From contig NZ_WBZC01000056.1 of NCBI RefSeq assembly GCF_009017275.1, forward strand, positions 1-49,478: 49,478 nt of DNA. The letters are read 5' to 3'. The stretch comes from Alkaliphilus pronyensis (GTDB lineage: Bacteria > Bacillota > Clostridia > Peptostreptococcales > Natronincolaceae). Each line of letters opens with the position of its first letter. Within the stretch, counting starts at the first letter, position 1. Below, in pieces: positions 7,096-17,196 of the stretch. Both the position numbers and the translations under genes were made by a program. The notes beneath the pieces were generated by a model. That model was not told the DNA's origin. It saw nothing but the letters and a program-made list of their open reading frames with translations, and did no database searches.

Positions 7096-7812
7096 TTAAT
7101 TCAATAGCTGTAATTCATCAGTATTAAGCTCTCTATATTCTCCGAGGGCAAGCTTTTCGTCCAGCATGAGGTTACCCATTAGTATACGCTTTAAGTAAAT
7201 TACTTTCTTATTTACTGCTTCAAACATTCTTTTTACCTGGTGATATTTTCCCTCGTATATGGTTAATTGAATCTCTGAAATATTATCTGATTTTAAAATC
7301 TCTAGTTCTGCAGGTAGGGTTTTATATCCATCATCTAATATAACTCCCCTTTTAAAGCTTTCTTCATCCTCTTGTGTTACTCTTCCTTCAATTTTTGCAT
7401 AGTAGGTTTTTGGTATATGTTTTTTAGGAGACAGTAATCTATGGGCCAGCTGTCCATCATTTGTTAAAAGTAAAAGTCCTTCAGTATCAATATCTAACCT
7501 ACCTACAGGAAATAGGTTAAAGCCCATGTATTTTTTATCAAGTAAATCTATTACAGTTTTATGCCTATTATCTTCAGTTGCAGAAATGACTCCCGATGGT
7601 TTACTCAGCATTAAACACATGAACTCACGATAAATAACCCTCTCTAAGCCCACCTTCACTTCATGCTCATCAGTGTTTACATGGACACTGCTATCTGCAA
7701 TAGTTTTGCCGTCAACTGTAATAAGTCCTTCCTTACATAGCTTCTTTATTTCCCTTCTGCTTCCATAGCCCATATGAGACAGCATTTTATCTAATCTTAT
7801 TGCCTTAGTCAT
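7096..7812 (-). CDS. rsuA: RsuA-family rRNA pseudouridine synthase
   Basis: 238 residues from the ATG at 7812, picked because GGAGGTAACA directly precedes it; an upstream in-frame extension to 7887 would only translate the palindromic element B. N-terminal S4 RNA-binding domain (RLDKMLSHMGYGSRREIKKL) and C-terminal catalytic domain with the GRLD motif (FPVGRLDIDTEGLLLLTNDG, catalytic Asp) and HQVKRMFEAV. This is the RsuA/RluB/E/F group; the length and S4 domain fit RsuA (16S U516), but the exact site is not determined by sequence. Confidence 0.85.
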   Translation of the reverse strand: MTKAIRLDKMLSHMGYGSRREIKKLCKEGLITVDGKTIADSSVHVNTDEHEVKVGLERVIYREFMCLMLSKPSGVISATEDNRHKTVIDLLDKKYMGFNLFPVGRLDIDTEGLLLLTNDGQLAHRLLSPKKHIPKTYYAKIEGRVTQEDEESFKRGVILDDGYKTLPAELEILKSDNISEIQLTIYEGKYHQVKRMFEAVNKKVIYLKRILMGNLMLDEKLALGEYRELNTDELQLLN

Positions 7813-7830
7813 TGTTACCTCCAATATCTT

Positions 7831-7951
7831 TATCTCAGCGGCGTTACTAGCACTCCCTCTTCTAAAGCGGGAGATAAGTGCCGCCAAGCTAGAAAGTAAG
7901 CGGAGCTACAGTTCAGGTTGAGTTAAAACTCCATCTGAACTAAGTTTTCTT
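7831..7951 (-). repeat. About 120-nt conserved intergenic element with two hairpins, copy B
   Basis: Same element as 6058-6180 and in the same strand orientation: AGTTCAGATGGAG/CTCAACCTGAACT hairpin, then a GCGGC ... CTCCC ... GGGAG ... GCCGC nested stem. It begins only a few bases after the stop of the DUF1904 gene and ends 19 bases before the rsuA start, so the rsuA leader RNA would carry it. Confidence 0.7.
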
Positions 7952-7954
7952 TAA

Positions 7955-8284
7955 TTAGCCGAAATGTTTTCCATTTTCATAGTACTTCCGTTCTTCAAAA
8001 GTCACAAAAGCAATATCAATATTTTCAACACCAATATTGTGGGCAAATCTGGTCAATGCAGCCGCCACTTTGTCTTGTATTTCTAAGCCTCTATCAAACC
8101 ATGCCACTTCAATAAATGGATATGCATCTTGTATTTCTCCGTCTCTTATTGCAACCGATTGTATGTATTCCAGCTCAAAATAATCCTTTGGACATTCTAC
8201 TATTTTAACCAATTCATTTACCAGCTTTTCGCTTCCGCTTGCCAGCTTATCTAATTGAATACCTCTTACTTTTATTTGTGGCAT
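7955..8284 (-). CDS. DUF1904 family protein
   Basis: 109 residues after AAGGAG. Matches the DUF1904 family: MPQIKVRGI start with Pro2, a core around YPFIEVAWFDRGLEIQDKVA, and an end in IDIAFVTFEERKYYENGKHFG. The family resembles 4-oxalocrotonate tautomerase-like folds (Pro2 could be the catalytic base) but no reaction has been assigned. Soluble and cytoplasmic. It follows the next gene (8300) by 15 bases, so the two are likely co-transcribed. Confidence 0.75.
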   Translation of the reverse strand: MPQIKVRGIQLDKLASGSEKLVNELVKIVECPKDYFELEYIQSVAIRDGEIQDAYPFIEVAWFDRGLEIQDKVAAALTRFAHNIGVENIDIAFVTFEERKYYENGKHFG

Positions 8285-8299
8285 ACCATCAACTCCTTT

Positions 8300-8851
8300 T
8301 CAATATTTCTGATTTACATAATTAGAGATTAGTGATTTTTTTAATTTATCATTAAATATTCCTTCTTCCTTAAATCTATTTAAAAGCCATTCACTGGTTG
8401 AATGTAAAATTACTTCAGGATGGTCTTTAAATATTATCTCAAAAAGTCTTCTTTTTAGATAATTTGACTTTACTTGTATATGGTATACTTCCACCGCCAA
8501 AAAATCTTTTATTTCAACTGCCCTTAAGGTTGCCTTATCCTTTTTATGATAGTAATTATCAACCTTCTTTAAAAGCTCCTTTGATTTTTCAATGTGTTTT
8601 CCGTGCTTCTTTATTTCGTTCGCCTTAAGATAAAAATATTTCGCCATAGTATTATAATATTGATAATTAAAAATTGCTTTTTGAAAGTTATCTACGATTT
8701 TAAAGGGCTTTATATCCATATGCTTTATAATGTAATAGCCCTCCTCAATATACTCTTTTTTAGTAATGTCTCCTTTTTTAAACTGTTCTATTAAAGACTC
8801 TCTTTCATTAAAGAATTTGTCAAAAATATTTTCCCCAGGAATATATCTCAA
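8300..8851 (-). CDS. Conserved clostridial protein, DUF6648-like
   Basis: 183 residues from a TTG at 8851 that follows GGGTG by 6 bases; a GTG at 8860 would have no site. All-helical and charged, opening LRYIPGENIFDKFFNERESL and containing many Lys/Glu and Tyr residues (YYIIKHMD, FNYQYYNTMAKYFYLKANEI). It resembles a small clostridial family annotated DUF6648 as far as I recall. No membrane segments or catalytic motifs. Function unknown. Likely one operon with the DUF1904 gene. Confidence 0.6.
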   Translation of the reverse strand: MRYIPGENIFDKFFNERESLIEQFKKGDITKKEYIEEGYYIIKHMDIKPFKIVDNFQKAIFNYQYYNTMAKYFYLKANEIKKHGKHIEKSKELLKKVDNYYHKKDKATLRAVEIKDFLAVEVYHIQVKSNYLKRRLFEIIFKDHPEVILHSTSEWLLNRFKEEGIFNDKLKKSLISNYVNQKY

Positions 8852-8986
8852 TTTAAACACCCAATTCGTGTAATTTGCTTACTGTAACGATTATACCTTT
8901 ATTTGATGAAAAATTCAAATAGCTGTAAATAATATATAGTGTATACTAATAGAGGTTTTTAATACCTATAGAAAACTATTAAAAAA

Positions 8987-9003
8987 GCTCCCGTTGTAGG
9001 AGC
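8987..9003 (-). terminator. Terminator of the pssA-like gene
   Basis: GCTCC/GGAGC stem around CGTTGTA; on the minus strand it is followed by TTTTTT (8986-8981), 11 bases past the stop codon. Confidence 0.75.
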
Positions 9004-9013
9004 CGATTTTGCA

Positions 9014-9532
9014 TTATCTTTTTTTCAATTTAATTCTTTTGCTAATCATAGAATAGGAGAGGAAAAGCATGATTAAACCTGTAAAGTATATACTTGATGA
9101 GTAATTGATGGAATACAGTGTAAGCAGTGCTACAATACCTCCACATAGGGTTATTGGAATACCCATGTAAAAGCCCTCAAACTCTATAATATTAAATCTT
9201 GCTAACCGATAAGCTCCACAAATTGCAAATAGTAAAATTATTGCTAAACCAAGAACTCCTATATTATTTAACTGATAGCTCCATATTAAAATTGCTGGTG
9301 CTACACCAAAGGAGATTAAGTCACAAAGTGAATCTAATTCCTTGCCAAATTCGCTCTCTACATCAAATTTTCTAGCTAATTTCCCGTCGAAACGATCCAT
9401 AAAAGCAGCCAATAATATTAACAATGCTGAAACTGTGTAGGCTTCACCAAGTATACTTACAATAGCTAAAATTCCTAAGGATAAATTAAAAAAGGTAAAC
9501 ATATTTGGAATATGAGCTTTAACTTTAATCAT
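9014..9532 (-). CDS. pssA: CDP-alcohol phosphatidyltransferase, phosphatidylserine synthase-like
   Basis: 172 residues from the ATG at 9532, since GGGGTGAT stands just before it. An integral membrane enzyme with about five or six hydrophobic segments and the full CDP-alcohol phosphotransferase motif D-G-x2-A-R-x8-G-x3-D-x3-D (from DGKLARKF to SLCDLISFG). It displaces CMP from CDP-diacylglycerol; the type II PssA group of Gram-positive bacteria uses serine and is the best match in length and N-terminus (HIPNMFTFFNLSLG). A phosphatidylglycerophosphate synthase role is less likely. Single gene with its own terminator. Confidence 0.8.
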   Translation of the reverse strand: MIKVKAHIPNMFTFFNLSLGILAIVSILGEAYTVSALLILLAAFMDRFDGKLARKFDVESEFGKELDSLCDLISFGVAPAILIWSYQLNNIGVLGLAIILLFAICGAYRLARFNIIEFEGFYMGIPITLCGGIVALLTLYSINYSSSIYFTGLIMLFLSYSMISKRIKLKKR

Positions 9533-10789
<1,257 letters not shown>

Positions 10790-10791
<2 letters not shown>

Positions 10792-10843
10792 GGAAAGCTC
10801 AGTTCAGGTGGAGTTTTATTCCATCTGAACTCTAGTTTTCCTT
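10790..10843 (+). terminator. Terminator of fba, built from the repeated TTCAG hairpin
   Basis: Long imperfect stem beginning in the stop codon: AAGGAAA ... AGTTCAGGTGGA / TCCATCTGAACT ... TTTTCCTT, followed by ATTTTA. Its core is the same hairpin as in the elements at 6058 and 7831, suggesting a dispersed palindrome reused as a terminator. Confidence 0.75.
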
Positions 10844-10919
10844 ATTTTATGCATTAACTTCATAAAAGTGGTAATGCTACAGATATATAGTTGCTTACTA
10901 TAATTATGGAGGGATTCAT

Positions 10920-12080
10920 ATGAAAACATTGCAAAAATGCCTATTATCCTTAGTGCTTGCAATTGCTTTTTTGGATTTATACTTGCAATTCACAGGATTA
11001 CAAACTATTAATTCTTTGTATCCTCAAGCTATATTAAATCATTTATTATATGCTTTGGCATTTCCACTTTCCTTTGTAATCGGTTGCCTTTTTACCACTG
11101 TTTTCTCAAGGGTTAAGTTTTATATGGTATCTATAGCATTATTCTTAATTGGTTTATGCTATGGTGGCTACACAATAACTGAAGATTTTCAAGGAATAAT
11201 ATATCTTCGCCTTATTCATGGTGTCCTTCTTTCCTTTGTATTGGTTTCTACCACTATCTATTTATTTGATTTAATATCAACTAAAAATATTAGAAAATCC
11301 ATTAGTTATTATGGCTTGTTTTTCACGATACCTGCGTTAGCCATAATTACCTTTAGCCCCAACCTTAGCAATTTGCTGGGTGATTATTGGAGCTTTTACA
11401 TATCAATGTTCTTGATGATTTTTATAGCAACCCTATCTATTCTTTTAATAGACTATTTGGTTTATCCCTTAAGAAAAACCTACAAAAGAATTCCATCGGA
11501 TATTATTTCAACATTAAAGAGCCCTGGTGTTTTTTATAGTTATTTAGCAATAACCATCAGTAGCTTTTCACTGGGAATACTAAACCACCAGTTAATTACT
11601 ATTAATGATTTTAACAATAAGCCCTCTACAATACTCTTGATAGCTGTGTTTATGCTATCTGTAACTTTAGTTTTAATAACTAAGCTTGCCACTATTGCAG
11701 ATTATATAGGTATTTTTAAAGGAATATTATCAAGCTTATTACTACTGGCATTTGCCTTTAGCTCTTTTCCTCTTGTTGAAAATACCTACTTTGTTTTTAT
11801 CCCAATAATTTTGGTTGGCATCTCATACGGTTCTATAGTTATTACAACTTTAGGTAAACTTAAGGAGGTAGCTGAAGGCTATATAGGTTTAATGTTTTCT
11901 TTATATTATATTTTAATTGTTTCATCTTCCCTAACAGGATACGCTATGTCAAGTACTTCAAGAGGAAGCTACTATAATATATCTCCCCTGCTGTTTGCAT
12001 GTGTTCTTATAATAAGCTTATGTATACCTTTAATTAGGCTTATTCACCACTATGCTTCAGACTACTATAAAGCCTATTAA
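10920..12080 (+). CDS. MFS-type transporter
   Basis: 386 residues with GGAGGG upstream of the ATG. About 12 hydrophobic membrane segments and a short basic loop after the second (TTVFSRVKFYM), as in major facilitator transporters, but the classical GxxxDRxGRR loop is degenerate. The C-terminal half includes KLKEVAEGYIGLMFSLYYIL, which looks like the second half of an MFS fold. No substrate can be proposed. It converges with the gene at 12094 with only 13 bases between the stops. Confidence 0.7.
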   Translation: MKTLQKCLLSLVLAIAFLDLYLQFTGLQTINSLYPQAILNHLLYALAFPLSFVIGCLFTTVFSRVKFYMVSIALFLIGLCYGGYTITEDFQGIIYLRLIHGVLLSFVLVSTTIYLFDLISTKNIRKSISYYGLFFTIPALAIITFSPNLSNLLGDYWSFYISMFLMIFIATLSILLIDYLVYPLRKTYKRIPSDIISTLKSPGVFYSYLAITISSFSLGILNHQLITINDFNNKPSTILLIAVFMLSVTLVLITKLATIADYIGIFKGILSSLLLLAFAFSSFPLVENTYFVFIPIILVGISYGSIVITTLGKLKEVAEGYIGLMFSLYYILIVSSSLTGYAMSSTSRGSYYNISPLLFACVLIISLCIPLIRLIHHYASDYYKAY

Positions 12081-12093
12081 TAGTAGTAGGCGA

Positions 12094-13563
12094 TTAAAAA
12101 TAATATCTTCTTATTGATTTTATTACTAATACTGCAATAAATATAGCAAGTAATAGCTCTAAATATCTACCAAATAGCGAGTATATGCTTATGGTCTTTT
12201 GAACTTTTACTTCATTAACAAGTACTCCCTTTTCCTTTACATCTAATTGACTTATAATTTTACCTGACTTATCAACCACCATAGATGTACCGTCTTGGTT
12301 AGCTACAACTACTGGAATATTATACTGTATAGCATTAATTACTGGGAATAGGTTGTAGTTGGCTGGGAATGTCACTCCAAAGTTATCGTCATTTGATGTA
12401 GATAATATTACCTCAGCACCATTCTTTTTTAATAATCTTACCGTATTTAAATCCCTTATATCATCTGAAATTGTTACTCCTAATTCTCCATAATCACTGA
12501 ATACTGTAGAGTAGTTATCGCTTTGAGAGAATATAATACTTTGGGTAAAAAAATTAAGGTTTCTTTTACTGCTTTTACCTATAAAACCCTCTGGAGATAC
12601 TAGGTAGGCTGAAATAAATTTATGTCGCTTACCCCCGTAAATGCTGCTGCTTTCAATTAGTAGACCTACTAAAATACCATTTTTTTCATTGGCTAAGCTT
12701 ATAAGCCGCTGTCTATATAGATGATCTGCTCTATTTTCGATATCATATATACCTAATGGCACTTGAGGAAACACAAATATATCTGCCTCTACATTTGACA
12801 ACATGTTCTTATAATGATTAAAATCAAAATCAAATCTTTCTCCAAGAACAAGGGGTCTTCCCTCTACGCTAACAACATCACCCTGTATGGCTGCAACATT
12901 AATTGGCTTAGATTCTTCAATAACCAACATATCACCAGTTGATAGTACATTGGATGAAATTATTAACAGTATTATTATTGCTATTATAGCTTTATATATT
13001 TTAGTATTGCTTTTATCTAGAATTAAACCAATAATTGAATTGATAAGCAACACTATAGTAAAAATTGTTAGATACACCCCTATAACTGAGGCTATTCTTA
13101 ATATTGGGGTATGATTATATATAGGTGCTAAAATTGATGGGATTTCAATTACATTTAAGGCTGGTAATTTATCAAAGGAATAGCTTAATGTAAAAAAAGT
13201 TATAGGTAATAGAAATATTATGCCAAATTTAATATCAATATAATTAATTAAACCCTTCATAACCTTTGAAAAAACAATAGCTATTAGAATTCCAATAACT
13301 ACCGCCACGAAGTGGGCAACTCCATAGTTCCATACGCTAAATCCAATAATAATTGAATAGGGCATAATAAAGTAATAAAGCTGAATTTCATCAAGCTCCT
13401 TTTTATGGTTTTTCCACCCTAAAAAGGCGATAGCAAAGTAAAAAAGAAAGCTTAATTGATTAAAAATAGTTCCAATTATAAGAGATGTACCTGCTAGCAT
13501 ATATCCATACATTTCCTTATTTTTCAAAGCATTTAAACGTTTGAACCCCGTAATACTAACCAT
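12094..13563 (-). CDS. Apolipoprotein N-acyltransferase-like protein with altered catalytic triad
   Basis: 489 residues from the ATG at 13563, which follows GGTGGGGGG by 8 bases; a longer start at 13641 lacks a site. The plan is that of Lnt: about six membrane segments (residues 18-210), an extracellular nitrilase domain (222-460) and a final membrane segment. Lnt needs Glu-Lys-Cys. Here the Glu position is Gln267 (FVFPQVPLG), Lys330/333 is kept in GKSSKRNL, and the Cys position is Ser366 (LGVTISDDIRD instead of the usual ICYE). The later STSNDDNFG matches the family TNDxWFG motif. Lipoprotein N-acylation is therefore doubtful; it may be a binding or structural paralogue. Confidence 0.7.
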   Translation of the reverse strand: MVSITGFKRLNALKNKEMYGYMLAGTSLIIGTIFNQLSFLFYFAIAFLGWKNHKKELDEIQLYYFIMPYSIIIGFSVWNYGVAHFVAVVIGILIAIVFSKVMKGLINYIDIKFGIIFLLPITFFTLSYSFDKLPALNVIEIPSILAPIYNHTPILRIASVIGVYLTIFTIVLLINSIIGLILDKSNTKIYKAIIAIIILLIISSNVLSTGDMLVIEESKPINVAAIQGDVVSVEGRPLVLGERFDFDFNHYKNMLSNVEADIFVFPQVPLGIYDIENRADHLYRQRLISLANEKNGILVGLLIESSSIYGGKRHKFISAYLVSPEGFIGKSSKRNLNFFTQSIIFSQSDNYSTVFSDYGELGVTISDDIRDLNTVRLLKKNGAEVILSTSNDDNFGVTFPANYNLFPVINAIQYNIPVVVANQDGTSMVVDKSGKIISQLDVKEKGVLVNEVKVQKTISIYSLFGRYLELLLAIFIAVLVIKSIRRYYF

Positions 13564-13768
13564 TCTATTGTCCCCCCACCTATTAAATAAATATACTTTA
13601 TTAGTACTCTTTATAGTATTCTTACATTTTATCATAATCAACCTTAAATGCCAATAAAAGTAATATATATATAATATTAATTTTGGGAGTTTTATTTAAA
13701 TCACTATTGTTAATTACTGTTTTTTATCATTGCTATTTGAACTGTTTAAATAAGGTTAATGGGTGTTA

Positions 13769-14464
13769 CTAAAGAGAAATAAGCTTTAATAGCTTGAAAT
13801 CTAGGTAGTCACAAGAAACAAGGTGATATTCAACACCTCTATGTATTCCCTGCAGTCCTGCTTTAAAGGAGTCTACCCCATGTAGGTGCCCATAAATTAC
13901 CCTTTCAACATTATATTCCTCTAAAGTCTTTGTAAAGAGGGAAGCCTCAAAGTCCTCATTGGTTGGAGGATAATGTAGCATTACTATAATCTTACTATAG
14001 CCTTCTTTTTTTGCAGCCTCCAGTGAGAGGATCAGACGATGAACCTCCCTTTGGTAAATCTTTTCATCCTGTTGTGTAAACTTAGTTTTATTAGGTGATA
14101 GCCAGCCTCTTGTTCCACAAATTGCATAATCTTCATATGTGTAAAAATTATTCTGTAAAAAATGAATATCTTCATATAGGCTATTTAATGAAGTGATTGA
14201 GCTCCACCAAAAATCATGGTTTCCCTTAATTAGTATCTTTTTACCAGGCAGCTGGTTAATCCAGTTTAAATCAGCCTTTGCAGCTTCAATATTCATTGCC
14301 CATGAAATATCGCCTGCTATTAAGACTGTATCCTCTATAGCTACATTATTGCACCAATTCTCCTTAATTTTTTCATGATGAAGAAACCAATGGCTTCCGA
14401 AAATATCCATTGGTTTATCTGTACTGTTGCTTAGATGTAAATCGGCAATTGCATATAAAGCCAT
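13769..14464 (-). CDS. Calcineurin-like metallophosphoesterase
   Basis: 231 residues from the ATG at 14464, 7 bases after GGGTGGG. All metal-binding blocks are present in order: DLHLS (residues 7-11), GDISWAMN, GNHDFWW, an MLHYPP block and GHLHGVD. The GDxxWA and GNHDFWW forms are typical of a clostridial/bacillar phosphoesterase family of unknown substrate. Cytoplasmic. The preceding gene, for an alarmone synthetase, ends 22 bases upstream, so the two are probably co-transcribed. Confidence 0.8.
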   Translation of the reverse strand: MALYAIADLHLSNSTDKPMDIFGSHWFLHHEKIKENWCNNVAIEDTVLIAGDISWAMNIEAAKADLNWINQLPGKKILIKGNHDFWWSSITSLNSLYEDIHFLQNNFYTYEDYAICGTRGWLSPNKTKFTQQDEKIYQREVHRLILSLEAAKKEGYSKIIVMLHYPPTNEDFEASLFTKTLEEYNVERVIYGHLHGVDSFKAGLQGIHRGVEYHLVSCDYLDFKLLKLISL

Positions 14465-14486
14465 TTTCTTTCCCACCCAGTTATAA

Positions 14487-15290
14487 TTATTCTAATACCT
14501 CATATTTTTCTACACGTGCTCCAATTTTTTCTCCAAGCTTCTTTAAGCCCCTAACATCTCCCTTTTCCCAGAGAATGTTGAATTGTTCTTGATATTCTAA
14601 TGCCTCATCCGTTTTACCTAAAGAATATAACAGCTGAATATTTCTTAATACAACTGAAACTACATTGGATTTTACCTCAAACATTTTTTGTGCCTGTCTA
14701 ATTTCGTGACGAATTTCAGACATCTCTTGATCCAATTGAAATGCCGCATCTGCAGATTTTTTAAGCCTATCATTAATATGATTAGGGATGTTATGCTTAT
14801 ACTTATACTTTAGTGAATGTTCTATAGTTGCCCAGAAATTCATTGCCAAAGTTCTTATTTGAATTTCTGCTAAAATAATCTTTGGTCCTAAAGCGGTTTG
14901 AATAGGGTACTTAATTACTACATGGTAGCTTCTATATCCACTATCCTTAAAATTGTTTATATAATCCTTTTCATAGAATATTTCTAAATCATTACCGTCC
15001 CGTTCCCTTATGTAATCTACAACAGTGTAAATATCTTCTACAAATTGACACATTATTCTAATGCCTGCTATATCTTCAATCTTTTCTTCAATTTCATCTT
15101 CATGTACATTATACTTTTTTGCCTTTTCTAAAATACTTGATACCTTTTTAACCCTACCAGTAACAAACTCTATTGGAGAATACTCTCCCAGTGATAGTAG
15201 CTCGCTACGAATACTCTTAAATTTTACCTTAAGCTCTTCTACTGCATTTTCATAAGGTATAAGTATTTTTTTCCAGTCTTTATGAATCAT
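14487..15290 (-). CDS. Small alarmone synthetase (RelA/SpoT synthetase domain only)
   Basis: 267 residues from the ATG at 15290; GGGGTGAT lies just before it. Contains one (p)ppGpp synthetase domain and no hydrolase, TGS or ACT domain: VTGRVKKVSSILEKAKKY (substrate-binding start), DIAGIRIMCQFVEDIYTVVD, DYINNFKDSGYRSYHVVIKY and AEIQIRTLAMNFWATIEH, then LKYKYK. This is the SAS group (YjbM/RelQ type), making (p)ppGpp or related nucleotides from ATP and GTP/GDP. Expected length is about 210-260, so it is complete with a somewhat longer helical tail (EALEYQEQFNILWEKGDVRG). Confidence 0.88.
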   Translation of the reverse strand: MIHKDWKKILIPYENAVEELKVKFKSIRSELLSLGEYSPIEFVTGRVKKVSSILEKAKKYNVHEDEIEEKIEDIAGIRIMCQFVEDIYTVVDYIRERDGNDLEIFYEKDYINNFKDSGYRSYHVVIKYPIQTALGPKIILAEIQIRTLAMNFWATIEHSLKYKYKHNIPNHINDRLKKSADAAFQLDQEMSEIRHEIRQAQKMFEVKSNVVSVVLRNIQLLYSLGKTDEALEYQEQFNILWEKGDVRGLKKLGEKIGARVEKYEVLE

Positions 15291-15406
15291 TAAAATCACC
15301 CCGCTACCTCTATGTTTTATGGTTGGGCTATAAAATTCCTTTACTATTATATCATTATTTTACCGTAGATTGTAATTGATATCCTAATAAAAATTGCTAT
15401 TGTACC

Positions 15407-15443
15407 AAAAAATCTGCTATTTATTATAAATAGCAGATTTTTT
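15407..15443. terminator. Perfect 18-bp palindromic terminator
   Basis: Arms 15407-15424 and 15426-15443 are fully complementary with A and T tracts at both outer ends; it terminates gapA on the minus strand 15 bases after the stop. Confidence 0.85.
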
Positions 15444-15457
15444 CATGAGATATATCT

Positions 15458-16468
15458 CTATAGCTTATTTCCTATATATACAGCTAAATCTAAAATCCTA
15501 TTTGAGTAGCCCCATTCATTGTCATACCAAGCAACCACCTTAATCATTTTTTCTCCCACCATCATTGTAGATAAGGAATCTACTATGGAGGACCTAGGGT
15601 CTTTTTTGTAATCAGCTGATACTAATGGTTCTTCGCTATATCCTAAAATACCCTTTAGTGGTCCTTCAGAAGCCTCTTGTAATAAAGCATTTACCTTTTC
15701 TACAGTGGTGTTCTCCTTAAGCTGCACCACTAAATCAATAATTGAAACTACTGGAATTGGCACCCTCATAGCCATTCCATTTAATTTGCCCTTTAAGGAT
15801 GGTATTACAATACCAACAGCCTTAGCGGCTCCAGTAGTAGTTGGGATAATAGACTCCGCTGCTGCACGGGCTCTCCTAAGATCCTTATGGGGAAGATCTA
15901 AGATATTTTGATCATTGGTATAGGCATGGACTGTAGTCATTAACCCACTTTCTATTCCAATTTTGTCTTCTAATATTTTTGCTATAGGTGCTAAGCAATT
16001 GGTTGTACATGAGGCATTTGAGATAATATGGTCTGCATCAGGCCTATATTTTTCCTCATTTACACCCATTACAAAGGTTGGAACATCATCACTTTTTGCT
16101 GGTGCAGATATTATAACCTTTTTAGCTCCACCCTTAAGGTGTTTAGAAGCTGCTTCCTTAGTTAAAAATAAACCAGTTGATTCTATAACTATATCAACAC
16201 CCATGTCTTTCCACGGTATTTCGGCAGGGTCTCTATGGGCAGTAAACTGTATTTTCTTATCTCCAATAATTAATGCATCTTCTGTGGCGCTAACCTCTTC
16301 ATTTATTTTTCCATATAATGAGTCATATTTAAAGATATGTGCATGCTTTTCTGGACCACTGGTGCTGTTAATTGCTACAACCTCTAAATTTGAGCCTCCG
16401 TCTAGGGATGCCCTCAATACACCCTTCCCAATTCTACCAAAGCCATTAATTCCAATTTTAATTTTCAA
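15458..16468 (-). CDS. gapA: Glyceraldehyde-3-phosphate dehydrogenase
   Basis: 336 residues from a TTG at 16468 lying 5 bases after AAGGAGGAG; this start gives the family N-terminus MKIKIGINGFGRIGKGV, whereas the longer reading from 16504 does not. NAD-dependent oxidation and phosphorylation of glyceraldehyde 3-phosphate to 1,3-bisphosphoglycerate. Visible: the GINGFGRIG Rossmann loop, INSTSGPEKHAHIFKYDS, the active site SNASCTTNCLAPIAKIL with the catalytic Cys, HAYTNDQNILDLPHKDLRRA and WYDNEWGYSNR. Full length. Single gene with a strong terminator. Confidence 0.96.
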   Translation of the reverse strand: MKIKIGINGFGRIGKGVLRASLDGGSNLEVVAINSTSGPEKHAHIFKYDSLYGKINEEVSATEDALIIGDKKIQFTAHRDPAEIPWKDMGVDIVIESTGLFLTKEAASKHLKGGAKKVIISAPAKSDDVPTFVMGVNEEKYRPDADHIISNASCTTNCLAPIAKILEDKIGIESGLMTTVHAYTNDQNILDLPHKDLRRARAAAESIIPTTTGAAKAVGIVIPSLKGKLNGMAMRVPIPVVSIIDLVVQLKENTTVEKVNALLQEASEGPLKGILGYSEEPLVSADYKKDPRSSIVDSLSTMMVGEKMIKVVAWYDNEWGYSNRILDLAVYIGNKL

Positions 16469-16655
16469 TTCTAACTCCTCCTTATGTAAAAATAAGCCTA
16501 CCAACCATTATACAATAATTTTTTTCCAACACATAGTAGTTTTATCACTTAAATATTACAAAGTGATTTATTGTATATACTTAAAGATGCCCAATTTTTA
16601 ACATAATAATCATATGTTTTGTGTACATATTGTATATTTAAAAAAGAGCTAAGTA

Positions 16656-16702
16656 AAATGCACCTAAACATTGTATCTGTTGTTTACAATTATGGTGCAT
16701 TT
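16656..16702 (-). terminator. Hairpin downstream of the P-loop gene
   Basis: AAATGCACC (16656-16664) pairs with GGTGCATTT (16694-16702), with an inner ATTGTA/TACAAT stem. On the minus strand it follows the stop at 16726 by about 24 bases and leads into TTTTACTT; a modest terminator. Confidence 0.6.
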
Positions 16703-16725
16703 GGCTTATGGCTATTAATTAGTAT

Positions 16726-17148
16726 TTAATCTAGCGTAATGCTTGTATATTTGCTTAAAAACATGGGAGGCTCTTCCTTATCACAGTTTACTGATAAAAT
16801 GAAGCTTACATTATATTTCATTTCTAGAGAATCTAATTTTGAGAAAAATCCTTCTAATTCCTTAAGCTCTTTTCTTGTTATACTATATAGGCTATCAATA
16901 AATACTGTTTCTATATCATAATTGGAGGCTATTATGCCACAAAGAAAGCCGTAAAAACCCTCTTCATCTGTAATCTGATATTCTTTTGTACTAATAAATC
17001 TTACCCTATAATCTATTTGAAACATATGGCTATTATCATAATCTACATAAACTACATGACCTTTAACCTTTTTTATTGAATCATTAGCCGAATCTATCAG
17101 GCGTTTTGTTTTTCCGCTTCCTTTTTTCCCCATAAAGAGCTTAATCAT
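16726..17148 (-). CDS. Small P-loop ATPase-like protein
   Basis: 140 residues, GGGAGG 7 bases before the ATG. It starts with a Walker A motif GKKGSGKTK (residues 7-15) and has a hydrophobic strand ending in an acidic residue, VFIDSLYSI (about 83-91), that could serve as Walker B; the last part reads MKYNVSFILSVNCDKEEPP. It is shorter than most P-loop enzymes. Some clostridial relatives are annotated as ATP-binding or PilT-like, which I would not rely on. The role is unknown; 48 bases separate it from the radical SAM gene upstream, so it may be the last gene of that operon. Confidence 0.6.
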   Translation of the reverse strand: MIKLFMGKKGSGKTKRLIDSANDSIKKVKGHVVYVDYDNSHMFQIDYRVRFISTKEYQITDEEGFYGFLCGIIASNYDIETVFIDSLYSITRKELKELEGFFSKLDSLEMKYNVSFILSVNCDKEEPPMFLSKYTSITLD

Positions 17149-17196
17149 CAGAATACCTCCCTAAAATAAAAAGATTTTTTTCTACCTTATTCTTTA

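Noticed and set aside
7813-7887. N-terminal extension of the pseudouridine synthase
   Set aside because: It would translate the palindromic intergenic element; GGAGGT precisely positions the start at 7812.
15963-16601. 212-residue plus-strand reading frame
   Set aside because: It lies antisense to gapA, has no ribosome binding site and no family resemblance.
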